Source of the DNA: DAOTZR01 sp034432595 | Lineage (GTDB): Bacteria > Chloroflexota > Anaerolineae > B4-G1 > SLSP01 | Direction: 5' to 3' | Assembly (NCBI GenBank): GCA_034432595.1 | Contig: DAOUBT010000047.1 | Coordinates: forward strand, 1 to 36,783 | DNA length: 36,783 bases | Shown here: positions 16,835 to 25,531 of the stretch, in pieces | How positions within the stretch are numbered: the first letter of the stretch is position 1 | Layout of the letters: the number at the start of each line of letters is the position of its first letter | The notes under the pieces: model-generated | The model's database searches: none | What the model was told of the DNA's origin: nothing | What the model saw: the letters and a program-made list of their open reading frames with translations, nothing else | Made by a program: the position numbers and the translations under genes

Positions 16835-17533
16835 TTACAACAAATCGTTCAGCACCTGTGCCAGCTCTTCCAGGACCACGGGTTTGGTAATGCAGGCCTG
16901 AATCAGATTCGAGGTGCGCAGCGCTTCCAGGTTTTCATCCAGGGCGTGGCCGGTGAGCATAACGATGGGCTTACGCCAGCCAGTTTTCCGCAGTTGGCGC
17001 ACCAGAGCGATGCCTCCCATCCCCGGCATGACCACATCCGAAAGCATGATGGAAAGTCGCGCATCCTGCTCTTTGATCACTTTCAGCGCTTCAATCCCGT
17101 CCACGGCCGTCAGAACGTGATAGTTGAGCTGCTCCAGGCTAATCTGCAACGCCCTGCGCACCGTCGCGTTGTCTTCAACCAGCAAAATCCACTCGCCATG
17201 TCCCAGGGGCAGCGCTGTCTCGTCTCCATGGTTCAGCACCGGGCTGACCTCCAGGGCCGGGAAGTAGATATGAAACGCTGTTCCCTTGCCTACTTCCGTT
17301 TCCAGCGTGATGTGTCCATCATGTTGCGCTACAATACCGTGGACCTGCGCCAATCCCAGGCCACTGCCCTTGCCCGGCGCTTTGGTCGTAAAGAAAGGCT
17401 CAAAGATATGGGCCACAATCTCCGGCGCGATGCCTGTCCCCGTATCCTGTACCGTCAGACGTATCCATGCCCCCACAGCGATTTCGGGAAAATCGGGCAC
17501 AGCGGGCGGCCCCCCCCGCTTTGACCACCACAT
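16835..17533 (-). CDS. Hybrid histidine kinase, 3' part (ATPase end and receiver) after a frameshift
   Basis: This frame holds the C-terminal half of the kinase that begins at 19490. After the 8-G run (17510-17517 on the plus strand as C) it reads PPAVPDFPEIAVGAWIRL, then the HATPase boxes DTGTGIAPEIV, FFTTKAPGKGSGLGLAQVHG and GKGTAFHIYFP. A receiver follows (WILLVEDN, phospho-Asp in MLSDVVMPGMGG, conserved Thr in MLTGHA, Lys in CITKPV). The ATG at 17533 is fortuitous and has no ribosome binding site. Reading seven G instead of eight would fuse it in frame with the upstream piece, giving one protein of about 890 residues. The receiver would take phosphate from the kinase core; there is no DNA-binding output. 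Confidence 0.85.
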   Translation of the reverse strand: MWWSKRGGPPAVPDFPEIAVGAWIRLTVQDTGTGIAPEIVAHIFEPFFTTKAPGKGSGLGLAQVHGIVAQHDGHITLETEVGKGTAFHIYFPALEVSPVLNHGDETALPLGHGEWILLVEDNATVRRALQISLEQLNYHVLTAVDGIEALKVIKEQDARLSIMLSDVVMPGMGGIALVRQLRKTGWRKPIVMLTGHALDENLEALRTSNLIQACITKPVVLEELAQVLNDLL

Positions 17534-19490
17534 GCTCCAATTTCAAGGTCAGCGTTCCGCCGTCCGGCATGGCATCGCGCGCGTTGATGGCCAGATTCAT
17601 CAGCATCTGCTGTAGCGACGTGGGGTCGGCATTGATGCGATATTCCCCATCGCGGTAATCCAGGTGCACGCGAATCATTTCTGGCAGGGTCCGCTCCAGG
17701 AGCTTGGCCTGTTCCTTGATGAAAGGCAATAGATCAAAGGGACGCCGTTCCAGAATGCTGCGTCGGCTGAAATCAAGAATTTGCTGAATCAGGCGCGTGG
17801 CATGGTCGGCCTGTTGTTTGATGGTGAGGGCATTTTCGCGCTGCCGCGCATCGAGGTTGGACGCGCGCTCCAGCAACTGCGCGTAGAGGGTGATGACCGC
17901 CATGATGTTGTTAAAGTCGTGGGCAATGCCGGCGGCAAGCTGTCCCACCGCCGCGAGGCGTTCCTGTTGCTGAATGCGGGTGCGGATTTCGACCTCTTGC
18001 GTCACATCCTTGATGACCAACACCCATTGCGCTTCCACGGCGCTCAGCCCTTCGACGGGGCGCGCCAGCATTTCATAATGGCGCTGCCCGCTTTTCACTT
18101 CGTGCCACAAACCACGTACCGGCGGCGAAGTAAGAATCTCCTGCAGGCTAGAGTCACCCAGCCGGGTCAGGATGTCTCCTTCTCCTTTGACCCCTGACAG
18201 GTCAGGGAGTATGGCGCGCGCGTTGGCATTGGCAAGTAAGATGCGCCCCGCCGTTTCCAGGAGAATAACCGCTTCCGGCACCGTCGCCAGAATCTGTTGA
18301 ATTCGTCTCGTTTCATCCGCTATGGCCTGTATCCACCTTTCGCGTTCTTCACGGGCGCGGATAATTTCATCCGCATTTTCAATGGCCCCCTCTAACGCTA
18401 CCAGGTGGCCAGCGCTATCTCTCAATCCTTGCAAACTACACCGTCCCCAAAAGACCTCACCATCGAGCGCGTGCAGGCGAAGTTCAACGCCGTAGACCTT
18501 AGGCTGATTGTCCAACCTCTCGATCAGGCGCCCGTGGTCCTCCGCATCCACGTACCAGCCAAGGGGTGGAATCGCTTCGACGGTGGGCGCCTTGAGCATG
18601 TCCAGGAAAGCCGGATTGGCGGTGATCAAACGTCCTTCCGGCGTGGCGCGGTACAGGCCGATGGGGACACCATCGAACAGGCGTTGATAACGGCAGGAGA
18701 GTTCGACCGAAAGCCGCCGCGCCCGCAGCAAAATCTCCACGCGCGCCTGCAGCTCCAGCTTCTCCACCGGCATGAGAATCAGCTCATCCACCGTTTGCCA
18801 CATATGTTGCGCCGCAAGGCGCAGTTCGTGGCGCGGGGTGAGCAACAGAAACGGCAACCAGATCGGCGCTTCTCTATGCCGCAGGGCCTGAATGACTGAA
18901 GCCCAGCGCGTCAGGGTGATAGCGTCCAGCATCCCCAAATCAAAAGCGCCTTCTTCCAGAAGGGCATCCGCTGCGCCGGTCACAACCTGATAGCGTGGCT
19001 CCAACCAGGCCTGCAAAAGCCGCGCATTTTCAGAAGATTCCAGCAACAAGGCAACCCGCTCCACCCTCACACCTCCATCCATCTTTGCTACGCCGGGGGA
19101 AACCGTGGAAGGTTTTGGCTTTTCCTCCTGCGCAACCCAGGCCCGCACGACCTCCAGTAATTTGGCAGGCGTGAGGGGCTTCATCAACACGCCGCGCGCA
19201 CCGAACTGCAAGGCCAGTTCATGCGCGCCGCTCTCGTTCCGCGACGCTATCAGCACAAAAGGGATGCCGTGTTCGCGCAATGCCGCGCATCCGTGCGACA
19301 AGCCGGCGCGCAAACCGCTCATATCCACCAGGGCCAGACGTACCGCAGGACAAGTCAAAAGAGCTTCTTCCCATGCGGTCGTCGTTTGCGCCACGACAAC
19401 CGCGTAACCGGCCTGCTCCAGGACAGACTGCATCAGCTCCCCGTTGCGCGCCTGCGTGGCCACGATCAGGATCAACGGACGGGCAGCCAT
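17400..19490 (-). CDS. Hybrid histidine kinase, 5' part (two degenerate receivers, PAS, HisKA), frameshifted
   Basis: I choose ATG 19490 (AGAGG before it, 8 bases after the KaiC stop) over GTG 19514, which overlaps kaiC by 16 bases. Residues ~5-120 are a receiver-like domain that keeps an Asp (LVDMSG) and Lys (LMKPLT) but lacks the acidic pair, so it is probably not phosphorylated normally. A second degenerate receiver (~135-255) follows, then PAS (~265-385, FDGVPIGLYRATPEGR), a second PAS (~395-500, ILATVPEAVILLETAGR) and HisKA with GIAHDFNNIMA (H524). The frame leaves the correct reading at the 8-G run and ends in 37 nonsense residues at 17400. The true continuation is in the frame ending at 16835. 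It likely senses an intracellular cue and works with the KaiC-like protein encoded just upstream. Confidence 0.88.
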   Translation of the reverse strand: MAARPLILIVATQARNGELMQSVLEQAGYAVVVAQTTTAWEEALLTCPAVRLALVDMSGLRAGLSHGCAALREHGIPFVLIASRNESGAHELALQFGARGVLMKPLTPAKLLEVVRAWVAQEEKPKPSTVSPGVAKMDGGVRVERVALLLESSENARLLQAWLEPRYQVVTGAADALLEEGAFDLGMLDAITLTRWASVIQALRHREAPIWLPFLLLTPRHELRLAAQHMWQTVDELILMPVEKLELQARVEILLRARRLSVELSCRYQRLFDGVPIGLYRATPEGRLITANPAFLDMLKAPTVEAIPPLGWYVDAEDHGRLIERLDNQPKVYGVELRLHALDGEVFWGRCSLQGLRDSAGHLVALEGAIENADEIIRAREERERWIQAIADETRRIQQILATVPEAVILLETAGRILLANANARAILPDLSGVKGEGDILTRLGDSSLQEILTSPPVRGLWHEVKSGQRHYEMLARPVEGLSAVEAQWVLVIKDVTQEVEIRTRIQQQERLAAVGQLAAGIAHDFNNIMAVITLYAQLLERASNLDARQRENALTIKQQADHATRLIQQILDFSRRSILERRPFDLLPFIKEQAKLLERTLPEMIRVHLDYRDGEYRINADPTSLQQMLMNLAINARDAMPDGGTLTLKLEHVVVKAGGAARCARFSRNRCGGMDTSDGTGYGDRHRAGDCGPYL

Positions 19491-19498
19491 GGCGGCCT

Positions 19499-20941
19499 CT
19501 ACGACGTTTTCCACTCCGGCACCCCACTCAGCAGGCCGCGCAATTGCGTCAAGGGGCGGCCCACTTTGACGCCGTAGCGGGTAATTTCATATTCGCGCAG
19601 GGTTTTCTCAAAATCGCTCAGCCGCTTCTTGAGCACACCGATGGCCTTGCGCAGTTCTCCGTTGACTTCAAGATAACGCAAGAAAATGATGTTATCCGCC
19701 AGATAACTGATGCCCAATTCGGTGGCTTGAAACTCGCCCGTGATCTTCTCGACCTCGTTGACCAGCAGCGTTGTCACCCCCATGGCATTGAGGTAGCGAC
19801 AGAGCGCGTGGAGATGCTGCACCAGGTCAGCTCCGCGCATGGACAGACGATACCCGGCAATGCTATCGAGCATCACAATGCGCGTATGGCGCTCCTCAAC
19901 TTCCTGTCGCACCAGGCGCGCGAACTCGTCCGGCGTATAGCGCAGCGGTTCGATGGGAATCACTTCCAACATGCCATGCGCCATCATGGCCCGCACGGGG
20001 ATGTTGATAGCCTGAGAACGCGCCAGCAAGGAGTCCACGTTTTCCTCAAAGGTGTACACCACCGAGCGCTCCCCTCGCCCGGCGGCTTCCTTCATGAACA
20101 ACAGGCCCAACGTGGTTTTGCCGGAGCCGGTTGGACCGGTCACAAGGGTGACCGTGCCGCGTTCCAATCCGCCATGCAACAGTTCATCCAGTTCCGGCAC
20201 GCCGGAAGAAATGGCATCCAGCACAAATTCAGCAGTGCGCTCCGGCAATTCAAGGCGTGGGAACACCGTAATCCCACCGTGAGCGATACGATAGGTGTGA
20301 AAACCGCCAATAAAAACCGAGCCTCTCAGTTTTGAGACCTCGATGACCCGCATCTCCTCGCGCACGTCCAGGTTAAGAATGCCATCGCAAAGGAATTGCA
20401 AATCGGCATCCGGCGCCTCGGCGCTGCCCTCAGAAGTGAACATGACGGTGGCTCCCTCTTCGGTCAGGAAGCGCAGGAAAGCCAGCACCTGCTTGCGATA
20501 TTGGAAACTGTCTGTAGCCAGGTAGCGAAACTGCGTCATGGAGTCAATGAAAACGCGCGCCGGACGCAGTTGACGCACGATTTCCACAATACGGCGCGTG
20601 AGGGGAGCACGTTCTACTTCTGAAGGGGAGAAGATGTCGTAGGATTCGATTTCGGTGAAAAAGCCCTGCGCCGGACTCAAGTCGAGGAAATTCACCCCGC
20701 GCAGGTCAAACCCGATGCGCTCACCGTGCTCACGCAAACGCGCTTCACTCTCTCCCAGCGTCACATAGAGCACCCGTTCGCCGGCGGTCACCCCGGCGCA
20801 CAAGAAGTGCAAGCCCAACGTCGTTTTGCCTGCTCCCGGCCCACCGCGCACCAGATAGGTGTGTTGCGCCAAAAGCCCGCCGTTGAGAATCTCATCCAGC
20901 CCGGTGATACCGGTTGAAAGCCGCCTGACCTCCTGTTCCAT
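19499..20941 (-). CDS. KaiC-like double-domain RecA-fold ATPase
   Basis: 480 residues from ATG 20941 (GGGAGGGG upstream). Two KaiC domains each have a Walker A: GGPGAGKTT (K39) and GPTGSGKTT (K275). The catalytic Glu pair of KaiC is intact in the second domain (TFEEN) but reduced to G-E in the first (TLGES). Aligned to cyanobacterial KaiC on the NIIFLRYLEVNGEL segment, positions T426 and S431 are kept as T407 and S412, while T432 is Tyr (Y413). The C-terminal KaiA-binding tail is absent and no kaiA or kaiB lies nearby, so this is a non-clock or proto-clock KaiC homologue. Such proteins often partner with histidine kinases, and a hybrid kinase follows 8 bases downstream. A role as ATP-driven switch is inferred. 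Confidence 0.93.
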   Translation of the reverse strand: MEQEVRRLSTGITGLDEILNGGLLAQHTYLVRGGPGAGKTTLGLHFLCAGVTAGERVLYVTLGESEARLREHGERIGFDLRGVNFLDLSPAQGFFTEIESYDIFSPSEVERAPLTRRIVEIVRQLRPARVFIDSMTQFRYLATDSFQYRKQVLAFLRFLTEEGATVMFTSEGSAEAPDADLQFLCDGILNLDVREEMRVIEVSKLRGSVFIGGFHTYRIAHGGITVFPRLELPERTAEFVLDAISSGVPELDELLHGGLERGTVTLVTGPTGSGKTTLGLLFMKEAAGRGERSVVYTFEENVDSLLARSQAINIPVRAMMAHGMLEVIPIEPLRYTPDEFARLVRQEVEERHTRIVMLDSIAGYRLSMRGADLVQHLHALCRYLNAMGVTTLLVNEVEKITGEFQATELGISYLADNIIFLRYLEVNGELRKAIGVLKKRLSDFEKTLREYEITRYGVKVGRPLTQLRGLLSGVPEWKTS

Positions 20942-21272
20942 AGCCCCTCCCGTGAATCAACATCCCCCATGACGAGGTGAGTGGATAAAATCAAACCGTT
21001 TTGTACCTGCTTACCTGCAGCAGCAGAACAGCAATTGAAGTCACCGCTAAGGACTCTTCCTCAAGTCGCGACCGTGCCATTCGTGGATACCCGCAGGGTC
21101 CAGAAAGGGTCCTTCGGGCGCGCGTTCAAGCGCCAGCCGGGATAGGGTATTCGATGATTTCTACCCATGGGGTAGACTTGAGATGGACGAAGGCCATGCC
21201 CGCGCCCCCTCCCCATGAATGTTCTATTGCATCGCAACCCAGGGAGGCTGAGCCGTTACACCGTTTGACGCG
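20942..21272. other. 331-bp spacer without a gene
   Basis: No convincing coding region, tRNA or repeat is seen between kaiC and the FHA gene. Open frames here lack ribosome binding sites and family features. It contains a short palindrome CTACCCATGGGGTAG and the kaiC leader. It presumably holds the promoter for the kaiC-hybrid kinase pair, but I cannot point to a clear -35/-10. Confidence 0.5.
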
Positions 21273-22286
21273 CTATTCCATGACATCCAGATTCAACACC
21301 AGGCCACCCAACCAGATGTGTTGTCCAGGGCGTACCAGCGTGGGCTGATGGGGAACGAGGGGAACACCATCAAGCTTGGTGCCGTTAGAGCTTTGCAAAT
21401 CGGTGATATAGAAACCCTCTTCCCCACACGTGATCATCGCATGACGGCGCGAAACCCCATAAGCCGCTTCACCTTCCAGACTCAAATCCAGGTCAGGATA
21501 GATGCCCCGACGCTGATCTGAGCGTCCGAGCAGCAATTCTCCACTGCACGGCAGGGCAAAAACGTGGCCGGTGTAGGTGGAGTACAAAAAATACTGGTAG
21601 GCCCCGCTGCGTGGCTTCGCCTTCCATGACGCAGGCACCTCGGCCACCAGCAGCAGGCAACTCCCCAGACGGATCTCATCCCCAACGCTGATGCGGATTT
21701 CGCGATGAGGCTGTAAACGCACGCCATTCACCCAGGTACCATGCTGACTATCCAGGTCGGTCAGCACATAATGTCCCTCACCACGGGAGAGCACGCTGGC
21801 GTGATAGCGCGAAATCGAGCCGTAACGGTCATCAAACGTGAGGTCTACATCCGGGGAGAGGAGATTGGGCAGGTCGGCACGGCCTAGAACCAGTTTCCCC
21901 TGTGCGGGCAGCGCAATGCGGTGCTGTGTGTCCGGCACGTACAGGATGGCGGGGATGGCTGCCGTCCCTGTGGAAGCAACTTTGGGAGCGGTCTGCGGTT
22001 TCTTGGGCGGCGGGGAGGGAGTCGCTTCAGGTTGTGGTTCGGGTTGTGGTTCGGGTTGCGGCTCGCGGCGCAAGCGCTCGCGCAGGCTGCGTTTGCTGCC
22101 CTGTTGTTCTTGCACGCGCAGGCAAATCGGACGCACTGCGTAAACCGTTTCATCCGTGTAAGGACCGCTTCCAATAGCTTCCAGATTGGCCCCTTGTTGA
22201 CGCAGCGCTTCCACCTGCCGCAGGCATTCGGCCATCAGTTCCGGTGGACAGTCTTCACAATGATAAGCGACGGGGTCCTTGTTCAT
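21273..22286 (-). CDS. Twin FHA-domain protein with Cys-containing N-terminus
   Basis: I place the start at ATG 22286 (MNKDPVAY) after a weak GGTG; upstream in-frame ATGs have no ribosome binding site. The protein has 337 residues. Residues ~5-70 contain YHCEDCPPELMAEC and a further Cys (ICLRV), a possible metal-binding or redox cluster. A Pro/Glu/Gln linker with a tandem PQPE repeat follows (~80-115). FHA1 is at ~130-215 (LVLGRAD, SRYHAS, HGTWVNG) and FHA2 at ~235-330 (LLLGRSD, SRRHAM, NGTKLDG). Both keep the Arg, Ser and His that bind phosphothreonine peptides. There are no membrane helices. It lies upstream of kaiC and the Ser/Thr kinase gene on the same strand, so the kinase is an obvious candidate source of its ligand; that link is inference. 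Confidence 0.9.
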   Translation of the reverse strand: MNKDPVAYHCEDCPPELMAECLRQVEALRQQGANLEAIGSGPYTDETVYAVRPICLRVQEQQGSKRSLRERLRREPQPEPQPEPQPEATPSPPPKKPQTAPKVASTGTAAIPAILYVPDTQHRIALPAQGKLVLGRADLPNLLSPDVDLTFDDRYGSISRYHASVLSRGEGHYVLTDLDSQHGTWVNGVRLQPHREIRISVGDEIRLGSCLLLVAEVPASWKAKPRSGAYQYFLYSTYTGHVFALPCSGELLLGRSDQRRGIYPDLDLSLEGEAAYGVSRRHAMITCGEEGFYITDLQSSNGTKLDGVPLVPHQPTLVRPGQHIWLGGLVLNLDVME

Positions 22287-22476
22287 ATACCACACCATCG
22301 AAAGAGATAAAAAAGGGCGACCGCTCACGCAAGCCCGTGTCCTCGACGCGAGAATGCTCAACAGCATCGTTCGTCAAGAGCTACCCAAAATGAGCGGGAC
22401 CCCACTCAAGCCCAAACGAACGCTATATTTCCTGACTCCGCTTTTGCAAACAGGTCTCTGCAGGCCCTTACCCATC

Positions 22477-22511
22477 GAGCATAGCGCGTAAAAGCAAAAG
22501 CTTCTATGCTC
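22477..22511 (-). terminator. Hairpin overlapping the end of the PfkB gene
   Basis: GAGCATAG (22477-22484) pairs with CTATGCTC (22504-22511), with an inner GCTTTTGC dyad. The gene's TAG stop is inside the stem. It lacks a T-run, so its role as terminator is uncertain. Confidence 0.35.
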
Positions 22512-23466
22512 TATTCAAATTATATCCCAAAATAGACTCGCGCAAGCCCTGAGTTTGCTCCTCACGTTCCCACAGAGCCAGGGCGCCGACGCGCTCCGTC
22601 GTACCGGCACCCACACGGTTGGCAAAAGCGCAGGCGCTCAGTTCATCCAGACCGCGCAGGCGCGCCGCGATGAAGCCCGCGTCAAAAGCATCGCCCGCGC
22701 CGGTCGTATCCAGCACGGCAGCGGGCACGCCCGGCACCGTATGCATCTCATCCGCGCGTGCCAGCAAGCACCCTTCCGCGCCGGTTTTGATGATGACGGT
22801 CCCGGCGCCGCGGTCGCGCAGACTTTGCGCCGCGCGTGTAACGTCCGTCGCTTCGGCGAGCCACAGCGCCTCCTCCCGATTGCAGAAAAACACGTCCACA
22901 TAGGGAAGGGCTGCCCATAAGGCATCGAGGGGACGGCCATGATGCGCGCGCACAATGTCCAGGGAAACAGTCCACCCCGCGGCCTTGAGTTGCGCCAACA
23001 CCTCCCCCACGCGCACGTCCAGCAGGCCCAGGGTGATGAGGAAGCCACCGACATGCAGCCAGCGCGCGCCCGTCTCCAACCAGGCGGCTACATTCAGGCG
23101 CTCCACGGTCAGATGCGCGTTCGCCGCCGGCGTGTGCAGAAAACGCGGCTGCGCCTCGCCATCCACCAGGCCCACGCTCACCGCTGTAGGCACATCGGGT
23201 AACCGCTGCACGAAGCGCGCATCCACGCCAAAACGCTGCCATGTGGCCACCGCCAGATCACCTGCCGCGTCCGTGCCGATACAGCCAATCAGCCCCGTGC
23301 GCAAGCCCAGCGCAGCCAATCCCACCGCGGTATTGGAGGCACAGCCGCCCGCGCTCACCGCAACGTGCTGAAAAGAAAGCGAACGATGCCGCGGCACCTC
23401 GTCAATCGGATACAAAATCACATCCAGGGTGACGTTACCCAGCACAAGAACGTCGAGAGCAGTCAT
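22504..23466 (-). CDS. PfkB-family carbohydrate kinase
   Basis: ATG 23466 with AAGAGGTG upstream gives 320 residues; longer frames lack a binding site. The ribokinase fold is clear: an N-terminal strand MTALDVLVLGNVTLD, the substrate-binding glycines AGGCASNTAVGLAALGL, and the signature TTGAGDAFDAGFIAARL with the catalytic Asp. The family phosphorylates sugars (ribose, fructose, 2-keto-3-deoxygluconate), nucleosides or similar alcohols using ATP; the substrate cannot be told from sequence. The adjacent upstream gene on the same strand is a GH5 glycosidase, 104 bases away, so joint use of a glycoside-derived sugar is possible. Confidence 0.92.
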   Translation of the reverse strand: MTALDVLVLGNVTLDVILYPIDEVPRHRSLSFQHVAVSAGGCASNTAVGLAALGLRTGLIGCIGTDAAGDLAVATWQRFGVDARFVQRLPDVPTAVSVGLVDGEAQPRFLHTPAANAHLTVERLNVAAWLETGARWLHVGGFLITLGLLDVRVGEVLAQLKAAGWTVSLDIVRAHHGRPLDALWAALPYVDVFFCNREEALWLAEATDVTRAAQSLRDRGAGTVIIKTGAEGCLLARADEMHTVPGVPAAVLDTTGAGDAFDAGFIAARLRGLDELSACAFANRVGAGTTERVGALALWEREEQTQGLRESILGYNLNRA

Positions 23467-23570
23467 AAACACCTCTTGAGTTGGTCTAAGGGTCGGGTCG
23501 TCGAACCCAAACCTGGCAAACTTCACCGGCCCGCGCTGCAGGCACCTTACAACATCAGGCCGCTAACGCC

Positions 23571-25448
23571 CTAAAACGTGATCACCACCTCATGTTCCGT
23601 CCGCGCTGCCGTGTGATGATACACCAGCACACTTTCTTCCGGCTTCAGCTCATACGTCCCATCCGAGACGCGGACACGGCAATGACGCGCGCTGAGACGC
23701 TGTGGGATGAAGATTTCCGTCGGCGCTGTGACCGTCGCATCATGGCGGAAGCGCAAGAGGAAAAGACGCTGCCGGTAGTCATAGCCGTAGGTGAGGGGGA
23801 TGCCCGCCACGGCGCGCGGATAGGGCCGCACCGCCGCATCCAGGGCACGCCCGCCGCTATCGGGGTCCTGCGGGTCGCGGCGGTCGTCCACGCTGAAAAT
23901 CGAAAGGTCCTCGCCGTTCCACTGATCGCCGCGCTCATGCGTATTGTCGGCGGTGTAGTTCCACAGCGTGACGCTCACCAGATTCGCCTCCATGGCACGG
24001 AAGGAACGATCCAACGCGGCGGCCTGCGCGCGGTAATCGCCTGTGCGGTAGGCGCGCCGTTCGTTCAAATCGAAGGGGATGCCAAACTCACCAATCAAGG
24101 TGGGCACGCCCCCCATTTGCTCCTGAGAGACGCGCACGATATCCGCAATCTGCTCCGCAAAAGCCGCGCGAATCCGCCGTTCGCCTATGAGGAGCTTGCG
24201 CCGAAACACGTCCACGCTCCACAACGGTGAAAAGCGTTTGCTAAACAAGGTCCAGCCGTCGTACCAATGGGAAGCGTTCACCACATTCTCCCCATCCTGC
24301 GGTGACCAGGTGAGCGTCGTCTCGTTGGGAATGCCCTCCAGGAAAATCAACGCATCCGGATCGAGCTGTCGAATCGCCTGCGCGTAACGCACGGCAAAAG
24401 GACGGTAGAAATCGCGCGTGAAATCCACCGTGTAACCGGACACCTCCGCAAAATGGCGCGGACGCAGCGCCACAGGGCGGCCAGCCTCATCCACATCCCA
24501 GACGCCGTTGGCACGCCACAAACAGCCCGCCTCACGCTGCCAGGCGCGCACGCCCTGCGGATCCACACGCACGCGCCTCGCCACGCGCTCACCGCGCAAA
24601 TCCTGTACCCACACCTCCACATCCTGAGCAATCCCCTCCCCCAGAGCCATCGCCTGCAAGGGCGTGGGCATCAAGCCCTTGCGCAACATCACCTTGCCGT
24701 GGGTGCGCACATCCTCCCAGCCAATGTACCCCGACGACGGCTCATTGAGCGTATCGTAGCCCACCACGTTGGGCAGGCCGCGCAAACGCTCGACAACCTG
24801 CAAGATCGCGTTCATGTAATGTCGCTGCAAAAACTCCTGCACCGGCACGCCGTCCACGCGCGTGGCGGGCGCAAAAACCGAACCGGCGAAGAACAGCGTG
24901 AACATCGTCGCCGTGGCCAGCTTGCCGTAATTGGTAGGCCAGATCATCGTCGGGAAGGGGTCCCCGTGCAGCGCGTGGACTAACGCCGCCCCCGTCGCCG
25001 CAAAGCCCGCGGGATCGAAACCCACCGCCTCCAGCGTCCAGGCCGGGGCGCCATCCCCACCCGTGAAGCGGCTCCACACGTCCTGATGCGGATCTATGAA
25101 CACGTGAAGGCCATGCTCGCCCGCTTTGCGCACCACCGCGTACAGGTAATCGAGATACGCCTGATCGTACTGCCCCGCTCCGGCGTGCTCGATCGCTTCC
25201 CAGGTGATGAGAAAGCGCAAAAACGTAAAGCCCCAACGCTTAAGGCGGGCAAAATGCTCATCCGCCTCCTCCAGCGGAAAAGGCCGTCCCACAAACGAGA
25301 CCGCGCGCGGATTGGCGAGACTTTCAGGCAAGTGCGTTGCCCCGTTGGGATGCGTGGGCACTTTAGAGCTGCCACCAAGGTTGACCCCGCGCAAAATCAA
25401 AACGCGGCCATGCTCATCTTTAAACCAGGGGCCAGAAACTCGGATCAT
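23571..25448 (-). CDS. Glycoside hydrolase family 5 (endoglycoceramidase/glucosylceramidase-like)
   Basis: ATG 25448 has GAGGTG just before it and a strong promoter upstream; 625 residues. Longer frames run into the 44-bp repeat and are spurious. The GH5 barrel begins at LRGVNLGGSSKVP and shows the acid/base Glu in TLNEPSSG (E236) and the nucleophile Glu in LIGEFGIPFD (E454). The wide spacing between these and the long insert in between, with a C-terminal beta domain (~550-625), resemble endoglycoceramidase or fungal glucosylceramidase-type GH5 members rather than cellulases. No signal peptide or membrane helix is seen, so the enzyme is probably cytoplasmic and would act on glycosides brought into the cell. 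Substrate is not certain. Confidence 0.88.
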   Translation of the reverse strand: MIRVSGPWFKDEHGRVLILRGVNLGGSSKVPTHPNGATHLPESLANPRAVSFVGRPFPLEEADEHFARLKRWGFTFLRFLITWEAIEHAGAGQYDQAYLDYLYAVVRKAGEHGLHVFIDPHQDVWSRFTGGDGAPAWTLEAVGFDPAGFAATGAALVHALHGDPFPTMIWPTNYGKLATATMFTLFFAGSVFAPATRVDGVPVQEFLQRHYMNAILQVVERLRGLPNVVGYDTLNEPSSGYIGWEDVRTHGKVMLRKGLMPTPLQAMALGEGIAQDVEVWVQDLRGERVARRVRVDPQGVRAWQREAGCLWRANGVWDVDEAGRPVALRPRHFAEVSGYTVDFTRDFYRPFAVRYAQAIRQLDPDALIFLEGIPNETTLTWSPQDGENVVNASHWYDGWTLFSKRFSPLWSVDVFRRKLLIGERRIRAAFAEQIADIVRVSQEQMGGVPTLIGEFGIPFDLNERRAYRTGDYRAQAAALDRSFRAMEANLVSVTLWNYTADNTHERGDQWNGEDLSIFSVDDRRDPQDPDSGGRALDAAVRPYPRAVAGIPLTYGYDYRQRLFLLRFRHDATVTAPTEIFIPQRLSARHCRVRVSDGTYELKPEESVLVYHHTAARTEHEVVITF

Positions 25449-25482
25449 CGCACACCTCACTTGAACGAGAAACGATAAATCA

Positions 25483-25511
25483 AGTATGTGGGAATTGAAT
25501 AAGTTTGTCAA
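25483..25511 (-). promoter_or_regulatory. Near-consensus promoter of the GH5 gene
   Basis: On the minus strand TTGACA (25506-25511) and CATACT (25483-25488) are separated by 17 bp. The start would lie near 25476, leaving a ~28-base leader with the ribosome binding site. It begins directly next to the tandem repeat. Confidence 0.75.
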
Positions 25512-25531
25512 GCGGAACCGCAAGGGCCTTC

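Noticed and set aside
21080..21180. tRNA-like GTTCAA loop in the spacer
   Set aside because: No acceptor stem, anticodon arm or CCA-compatible end can be folded around it.
21001..21348. 115-residue plus-strand frame in the spacer between kaiC and the FHA gene
   Set aside because: No ribosome binding site, no recognisable family, low-complexity Ser/Arg-rich translation, and it runs into the FHA gene antisense.
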